From positions 129,254,036 through 129,318,035 of the forward strand of contig CM061921.1 of assembly GCA_031002005.1 (NCBI GenBank): DNA of 64,000 bases. Reading direction: 5' to 3'. Each line of letters opens with the position of its first letter. The stretch's first letter is position 1. The DNA is from Vandiemenella viatica (taxonomy: Eukaryota > Arthropoda > Insecta > Orthoptera > Morabidae). The position numbers were made by a program, and so were the translations under genes. The notes under the pieces are model-generated. The model searched no databases and was not told where the DNA came from. It was given only the letters and a program-made list of their open reading frames with translations. Below are positions 57,351 through 64,000 of the stretch, one piece after another.

Positions 57351-58480
57351 AATTATATTGCCTAAAGCAGTTTTCTTTTTCCTTAGTTTAATTACAACAG
57401 AACTAAGAGTTTGACGTAAACAACGATTGGCCTTAGAAGTAACCACTGATAAAAAAAACCTCTCAATTAGAGCAAAGGATATGTCGGAATGTCTCGACCC
57501 ATTCAACACCAAACTCCGAGCTTGATAAAAATCCATTCAAAATATAGTTTCATTGTTTGGGACTGTACAAAAAAATAATTTGCTTTCAGCGAACATGAAG
57601 GAACTAAACATAGCTGTAGGCAAATTTAGTAGTTTTTACAATGAATTAAGAAAGCAGAACTTCTCCTGCAAATACCAAGATTGAGAAGGCATTTAAAAGC
57701 AGCCTATGTAACCATTTCAGTAACAAATTATTGGGTAGCTCTGGACATTTTAAAATTCATTGTTAACTGTTATAGTCATCCTTATGTAATTTACAACAAT
57801 TTGTGTGTCAGTTGCTACACATGAGAGGATATGTAGTAAGTTAACATTTATCAAAAACTACTTTTGGTCAACAATGAGCAACACAAGGCTAAACAATGTC
57901 ACCTTGTTGACTAATTAACATCAAGCAATTCAAATTAATTTTGAAAATGTGATTTCAGAGTTTCAGCTGTTAAAGCTGGAAAGAACAGATTGTAAAAGCA
58001 ATTGTTTTTAGTTTATTTATTGATCTTTTAAATGTTAATATTATAATTTTATTAATAAATTTGAAAATAACAATAAATATAAGCATGTTTTATTAAAATC
58101 ATACATTCTGCTGATAGGATATCTTTTAGTTAATGTTGAATTAAAGTTTCCATGGGGTGACACCATCAATATCCGCCATGAGAGTCACCCGTGCTAGCTA
58201 CGCCACTGGCCTGGGATACTCCATATCTGATAAATTCCCACTCAGAAAACAGTGGACCATGTAAGGCAGCCATAAAATAATACAGTCACACTTTCTGTTT
58301 TCTATTCAGAAGGTAAGAACTAAGCCATTTATTAACAATGCCATCTACCTATACCATAATACTTTAATTTCTGTATCAGAATTTCATGATGAGCACAGTC
58401 AAATGCCTTGGATAAGTCACGGAAAATTCCCACAAGAACTAATTTATCATTTATTCCTTCTTAAATATTGTCAGTAAAAA

Positions 58481-58755
58481 TAAGATATGAAAGGGAAAGA
58501 TGACCCATCACTTACCACAGATGAAGGCAGGAGGGCGAGATGAACATGTAAAAAAAAAAAAAAACAGAAACAAAAAAATTGCATAATATTTCAGTGAGAA
58601 ACCTTATTCATGTGAGAGGAGAGACATATGGCGGGGGGAGGTTTCTCACCGAAATATTGTGCAATTTGTTTGTTATTGTGTTTTTTACGTGTTCATCTCG
58701 CCCTCCTGCCCTCATCTGTGGTAAGTGACGGGTCATCTTTCCCTTTCCTATCTTA
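58481..58755. repeat. Hairpin made of two inverted terminal-motif copies
   Basis: The left arm (58481-58604) and right arm (58639-58755) are reverse complements apart from length differences in the A-run and a few substitutions, with a 34-bp loop. The right arm reads AGGTTTCTCACCGAAATATT, ATCTCGCCCTCCTGCC, then GTGGTAAGTGACGGGTCATC and CCTATCTTA. It is the longest copy of the window's dispersed motif and has the same arms-and-short-loop layout as 13504-13909. Confidence 0.85.
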
Positions 58756-59249
58756 TTTTAGTGCCCAACGGCAGTTTCTTTGTATCCATTATCCTAACGG
58801 CTTCCTTCTGTTATGTCCTTTTTGTTCCTATCTCGGTGTTCTCCGTCCTTTCATTTCCACCTTTTGTTTATTTTGTCCTCGTGTTTCCTTGGCTTTCTTT
58901 CTATCAGAAGTCCATAGTATCACGCATGTTCTTTGTTACTTCATATCATGGTACTTTTTTCCACAACATTCACGTGTGGTTGTAACTGCTTTGTTTGCGT
59001 GTATGTTCTTTCGTTGCAGCCATAACATTCTGTAATACCTTAGCTGCTTTGTTTACGTATAGTATTTTCGTTGTATTCAAAACATTTTGAACTTGTTCCC
59101 GCTTGAATTTCAGAAAAATTGGAAAAAAAAATGAAGAAAATGTGTCAGAAATTGGGACTTTATTAGTGAACATATTGTTGTCATTGAAACGACACTGTTT
59201 GCCAGGGAGATCGTGATTCCTACAAAAGAGAACTTTTAATGAATGAGAT

Positions 59250-60270
59250 TCTTTGAAGCTACTCCTAATGTGGCACTGAATTTATCTGGGCTGCCAATAA
59301 CTGTATTTAATGTTCTGGGTCTTCATCCCACAGCCTAAAAAAATCCCAATGCATTCCAAATGGCCTCTGCCACCCAAGAAGCAGATTCACATACTATTAA
59401 AAGGAGCTCTACATTACTCTACTTCAGGGTTGAAGATCGAGGAATCTGCAGCCAAGATTATCACATAAACGTTATACTCTCTCATTCAGCACATCAAAAT
59501 GGCTCTGAACCAGAGGTCCACAGTCAGTTCTATTGCCAATGCTGCAGACAATTAGCTAAGACAAAATCTTGCTGCCACTGGACACAGAACTCACCTTTTA
59601 AGCAAGCGGCCATATGGAAGAGAGGATAACCTCTGAACCAAGGTGCCAAGCATCATTGGTGCCGACATGAGCCACAATTTCATAATCGGCTACACCCCGT
59701 CCATTCAATGTCACCAAGAATGGCATATTCCAACATATAGTATCAGACCTTCTGGAGTACACAATGAATGGTAACTAGATTTCATCCCTGACCCATTTGC
59801 CATTTTCCTAGGGGGCCCAATAAGCCACATAATGGTGGAAGTTACTACCAATAGAATCCCATTCAATGATTGCCCAGACCCAGCAGGCTGCAAACTCACA
59901 GGATGATGACTGAGAAACTGAATCGGTCCCAGACAATATGTTAACCCAGTTGGACAGTGGTACAAGATCGCCTTCCTGGGACTCAGGCTTGTACAACTGC
60001 CTCCGCATACAGAAACCACACGCCAGTCACCGTCAGGTAACCGCCACACAGATTCCGACATCTCAGCTTGGATTGTAAGTACGATGGTTGATAGGGAAGA
60101 ACTTGCGAAAGGCTTAGCTTCAACAGGGTCACCAATACCACACCTACTGCAATCACTTCCGGCAGCTTCCATCTGTATAATTTTGTTGAGAAAAGCGCAA
60201 GTTGAGCGCGAAGATCAGCCACCTCAACCGGTGTCTGCACACAGCAACCACAGTCCCTACACATACTACC
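59250..60270 (-). pseudogene. LINE ORF1 with coiled-coil and esterase-like motif
   Basis: The minus strand begins MCRDCGCCVQTPVEVADLRA at 60264, a Cys cluster followed by a short heptad-like stretch. After frame shifts, EIVAHVGTNDA at about 59645-59677 matches the GTND block of SGNH-type esterase domains found in ORF1 of CR1-type LINEs. LNERV and CDNLGCRFLDL near 59420-59475 follow. The other part of the element is not recognised nearby. Family assignment rests on two short blocks. Confidence 0.55.
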
Positions 60271-61289
60271 TTTCTGGACAAAAACTAAAACTAAGAAGTG
60301 GATGAAAGAGTTATCTCTTCAAGTGTTCTAAACAGCACACTGTTCTAGTGCACTGACCACAAAGGGCAAAAATGTAGTTCATTAATTACTTACAACCAAA
60401 ATCACGGCTTAATACCTATAAGTTTAAACCAGACGGTGGATACTGTAATCGGCAGTTAATAGGCTGTGCCAGTAAAACACATTAGATAACCCACAGCAAT
60501 AAATCAAAGATAAAAAAATCTACATAGATAATTTAAAAGATGATGACGGTTACTGTATGCTGCTACTACTCACACAACACAAATAAGACGAAAGTTATTT
60601 ACAACACATTAAATTAAATTAGCTCAGAAGGTGGAACATATCGTAACAGGTGCTGCTCTAGGTACAAAGCAAATATTCAGAGATAAAACAAAAGCTATCT
60701 AAAACACTTAGTTTCTGTAGTGTTTAGGGTTAAGTGGTGGCTTATGGATTTAAGTTTCTCTATGAAGGAATTTATCATAGGTTTTGACTATAACTTTTAA
60801 GAACCCCCTGTTCACAAGAATTAAATTAATGCTTTACTATCAAGAAGTATTTTAAGGTTTCTATGTCAACAAGCAGTAAATCCATAAATGTTTTAAATTT
60901 TGACCATATAAAAAACACACAAGACCAAAAGGGAAAGGAGGACATTTTTGCTCAAACAGATAATTACTAATAATTACCACTTTTTGATTTTGTGGAATAC
61001 TAATATTGTGGATTAACCTGTTTCCAAACAACGCAACAGAAGATAGTTGAGTGTGATATCTTCTTTGAAGAATTTACCTTTGCATCAGTGATTACTTTTC
61101 ATCGCTCCATCAACCAATTGGCAGCATTTCACTGTATAAAACATTTGTGACACAGCAAAATTATAAATAAATAAAATTACGGAATACAAACTTTTAACAA
61201 TTGGAAATAGCAGTTTCCATTTCCCCTATATTTTGGTTTCCAGTAATGTTATTTCACACTTAAGAGAATATTGTCACTACTGTCAATAC
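60271..61289. other. Intron sequence; no feature recognised
   Basis: 3'-adjacent intron sequence of the 61290-61436 exon (gene on the minus strand). AT-rich; no motif found. Confidence 0.5.
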
Positions 61290-61436
61290 CTATAGCAGTA
61301 TGGAGAACAGTAGATATCCATGAAAGCAGTGCAAGAGATGTAATATCTCCTAGACTGGCTGCTATAGGAGTAGCAACATTATCTGGATTGATGTTGCAGT
61401 GTCGTGAAAAGACAATCACAGCAGCAGTGATGAGAC
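61290..61436 (-). CDS. SLC41: SLC41-family magnesium transporter, exon (first in window)
   Basis: 147-bp coding exon. The minus-strand acceptor is CTCTTTATTACAG before GTCTCATC (61436) and the donor is GCTATAG/GTATTG (61290/61289). The frame gives [20 protein letters not shown], then [35 protein letters not shown] is the MgtE-domain signature with the conserved Asp that lines the ion path in SLC41 proteins, and its hydrophobic flanks are membrane helices. It ends with one base of a Gly codon completed by the 44778-44925 exon. Upstream exons are not visible to the right and should lie outside the window. Confidence 0.96.
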
Positions 61437-62030
61437 CTGTAATAAAGAGATAAGTTGACTTTGACATAAGAACTTCACTAATCTGAAAACTTTAAACTGG
61501 CAGTGCAAGAACATGTATAGGCAACAGTATTATAAATAAAAGGTTGTATCACAGAATTTTAACACATGTTTCATGTAAACTTCTATGACTTTAGAAATAC
61601 TGACTTTTTCACATTAATAGAGTTAAATTATTGTTAATATTTGCATCAATAAAAGCTGTTCTTTTAACAGTTCTGACCCCAGTTTGAAACGTTAACTTAA
61701 ACAAGGTCTTAGTGTGTGGATACCCAAACCACTTTCCACATGTCTCATTGCTTTACAAGAATGAAGTTTTAAAACAAAATATTGTAAAGTATTATCATTT
61801 TATTGTGTTGGTAATTGCCATCCTGCCTTCATCTCTGGTACGTAAATGGTACACTTTCTTTGTCCTGTCTTATTTGCATTGACTAAATGTATTTTCTTTG
61901 TCATTATCACAAAATACTACTTTGCTTGCTAAACTGTATTATTTTTAAAATATGGGACATTAAATATTAACATGATAATGTATGAAAGGAATCGGCTATG
62001 GGGTACCTACAGCTAACTTTTTTCTTTCTT
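61437..62030. other. Intron sequence with a weak terminal motif copy
   Basis: Intron upstream of the first visible exon. At about 61810-61875 CTTCATCTCTGGTACGTAAA and TGTCCTGTCTTATTTG form a weak plus-strand copy of the dispersed terminal motif. Confidence 0.45.
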
Positions 62031-62277
62031 TTTTTTTTTTTTACTTATGGCTTTACACCTCGTTGACATCAAGGTCATTAGAGGTGGGATGGGACTGCGG
62101 ACAAGGAACAGGAAGGAATTCGGCATGGCCTGTTTGGAAGGAAGCATCCTGCCATTCGCCTGGAGTGATTTGGCGAAACCAAGGAAAACCCAAATCTGGA
62201 TGCCTGGAAGGGGAATCGAATCAGCGTCCTCCCAAATGAGAGGTTAGAGCATTAACCGCTCACCCATCATGCTCGGT
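62031..62277 (-). mobile_element. tRNA-derived SINE, family A
   Basis: Minus-strand copy with head ACCGAGCATGATGGGTGAGC at 62277, a GATTCGATTCCCC-type B box, and poly(A) seen as T at 62031-62042. Near-identical 10-bp words ACCTACAGCT (62005-62014) and ACCTACCGCT (62278-62287) flank it and are a probable target duplication. Confidence 0.92.
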
Positions 62278-62287
62278 ACCTACCGCT

Positions 62288-62919
62288 ACTGCCACTTTCT
62301 GTGGTGTCAAATATCATGGATTAATTGGCGATTCCAGAAAGTTAGTTGCCTTACAGATCTTAATTATAACAATATCATTATCCAATGATAGAATGGAGAC
62401 ATTAGAGCATTTGGTGGCAGAATGGTATACTGAATATGAGTGTATCCTGTAGTAAGATTGAAGGATAAAGGTGCATTAAAAACCAACAAGAAAACTCCAT
62501 ATACACCCTATGGTAGAACATTGAAATGATGAAAATGCTGGGGACATTTTAGTTCCAAGTTGAAATCACTGTATTGGCCACAATCTTTAAGCTGATGTTC
62601 ATAAGTGAAGAACTCTTAGGATGCCAAGTGGTTTATGTAGGTCCCCTTTATCCAGTACAATTAGTAGTCTAGGTAACACAGCCACAACAGAGGCTGAGCA
62701 GCAAATTGAATTTTTGTCCCTAGGTGGCTGAAGAACAAGTTTGGAAGATAAAAGGAGAGGTTAAGCTAACAATTGAAATGCAGGGTACTGACATTATGCG
62801 ACATGTATTTCAGTGGAGAAGAAGGTATTTTAATAATTTTCAACACCAGCCACTTGACTACTATTTGCAACATCAGTCTTGTAAACAAGCTGAATGTGCA
62901 TAGGCAGAGTGAAACAAAC
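62288..62919. other. Intron sequence; no feature recognised
   Basis: Between the SINE and the LINE fragment at the right edge no terminus or coding motif was found. Confidence 0.5.
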
Positions 62920-64000
62920 GGATTTATTTATTTATTATCTGCCAGTCAGCTTTGTACATAAAGAAAGAATACTTAACATCAACATATAAGACTTGTATAT
63001 GATTATATAACTCATAAAAGCCTTTTAATGTTAGAGATTAGTCCAGAGTGAGATCCTCCAAACAAGTTGATATTCATTGCATGTAGGTTAACCACACTTA
63101 GTATACTATGGTACGTTCCAAAAGCAACATAGTTTTTTTTTTTTTATTTCACAGCATCCAGCAGTCTTCTTATTTGAAAAGATCTACCCTAGAGCAATTA
63201 AATACGAACTGCTCCAGTATTTCTGGTGAATCAATAAGACCATTGACAACTTTGTAAAAGAAGGATAATTCCATCAATTGCAACCAACTAAGTAGGCTAT
63301 TAATGTTACAATAGAGATACACATCACACATGTCTGTTATGTTTTTATCGTGCAGGTAGTGTAACAGGAACTTACATAACTTACATTGAACCTTTTCAAC
63401 AAAGCTAATTTGTTGATCTGCAAATGGTGATAAAACAATACTACCATATTCCAGTATTGGTTTGACAAAGGTGGAGAAAAGTTAAAATAGTGTGTTAACA
63501 TTTTTGGATTCTTTCCAAGATCTACACATGACTCCTAGGACACAAAGTGCTTGCAGAGTTATGTAGTTAATATGATCCGAAAAAGGAAGTCTATCATCAA
63601 TTTTCACTCCCAAGTCTTTTATTAAATTAACTATCTGCACATTTTGAGCATACAATGAGTTGATAGGCAGCAATTTTTGACATTGAGAAAACACCATGAT
63701 AGTACCTCTTTTCCTATATTAAGTTAAAACTTACTTACCTGACTCCATACCTCTAGCTCAGAAATGTCTCATATAATATCAATGATCACTGTATATTGCT
63801 CTAAAGATATTCATATCATTAACATACAGTAGATACCCAGAATTAAATTTTTCACCATTGTAATTTATGAATATGTTAAATAGGATAGGTACTAGATGGG
63901 AACCTTGTAGTACACCAGTGGTAACAATGTACTAATTTGACAAATTACCATTAACACATACTTGTAAACACCTGTCGGATAAACACGAGCGAAGCAGTAC
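62920..64000 (-). pseudogene. LINE reverse transcriptase fragment, cut by window edge
   Basis: On the minus strand, VTTGVLQGSHLVPILFNIFI near 63875-63935 is the RT GVPQGSxLGPLLF block, and LLYVNDMNIF near 63805-63835 stands where YADD would carry the catalytic pair. KDLGVKIDDRLPFSDHINYI and ALCVLGVMCRSWK (63510-63625) and FVKPILEYGSIVLSPF near 63425-63475 follow as the thumb. Stops lie between the RT and thumb pieces, and YVND lacks the first Asp. The element should continue to the right. Confidence 0.82.

Noticed and set aside
60084..60305. Plus-strand frame opposite the LINE ORF1 remnant
   Set aside because: The minus strand carries the recognisable motifs.
1..64000. A new prokaryote-style defence or biosynthetic system
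   Set aside because: The window is eukaryotic intron and transposon sequence; no gene cluster is present.

Overview
The window is eukaryotic, almost certainly from an insect with a large, repeat-swollen genome. It is AT-rich, has no bacterial-style gene packing, and is crowded with Tc1/mariner, hAT, Mutator-like, Penelope-like and non-LTR elements and tRNA-derived SINEs. The main SINE has a tRNA-like head ending in a GGTTCGAATCCCCGTC-type B box followed by a conserved body and poly(A). It resembles SINEs I associate with orthopteroid insects, but that lineage call is inference from memory.

The host gene is one SLC41/MgtE-family magnesium-transporter gene on the minus strand. Three coding exons are recognisable at 61290-61436, 44778-44925 and 13107-13312, read in that order. 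Their splice phases fit exactly (a split GGT glycine codon, then a split AGT serine codon), so they are consecutive. They are separated by introns of about 16.4 kb and 31.5 kb. The 5' part of the gene should lie to the right of the window and the 3' part to the left. Everything else is transposable-element debris within or beside these introns.

Layout from the left. 1-3350: no firm gene. 3351-4780: Tc1-like element. 5732-8302: a dead mariner whose 5' leader is split by a Penelope-like element (PLE). 9606-9975: Tc1 fragment. 11960-14830: non-LTR reverse transcriptase pieces, the third SLC41 exon, and a 178-bp near-perfect hairpin element with a 14-bp target duplication. 14860-19908: a TATA-bearing segment, a pair of about 275-bp direct repeats and an env-like remnant, perhaps a decayed LTR element. 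21525-24507: an element with inverted arms of about 880 bp around a Cys-rich ORF remnant. 24743-27640: a PLE interrupted by a mariner and by another repeat. 27840-34071: CR1-like LINE, a LINE lacking its reverse transcriptase and itself split by a 1456-bp DNA transposon, and a half mariner. 36742-40169: a Mutator-like transposase gene split by a hAT element. 40540-46380: PLE pieces, SINEs and the second SLC41 exon. 47378-49510: a LINE fragment and a Tc1-like element with a 298-bp internal duplication. 49809-58755: hAT MITE, SINE, a GC-rich gag-like block between inverted repeats, a ZMYM1-like hAT transposase pseudogene and a second hairpin. 59250-64000: an ORF1 with an esterase-like motif, the first SLC41 exon, a SINE and a LINE fragment running off the right edge.

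I see no operon, CRISPR array, rRNA or functional tRNA. No transposase or reverse transcriptase here is intact. The interest lies in the nested insertions, the Penelope-like material (at least five fragments) and the hairpin or long-inverted-repeat structures.
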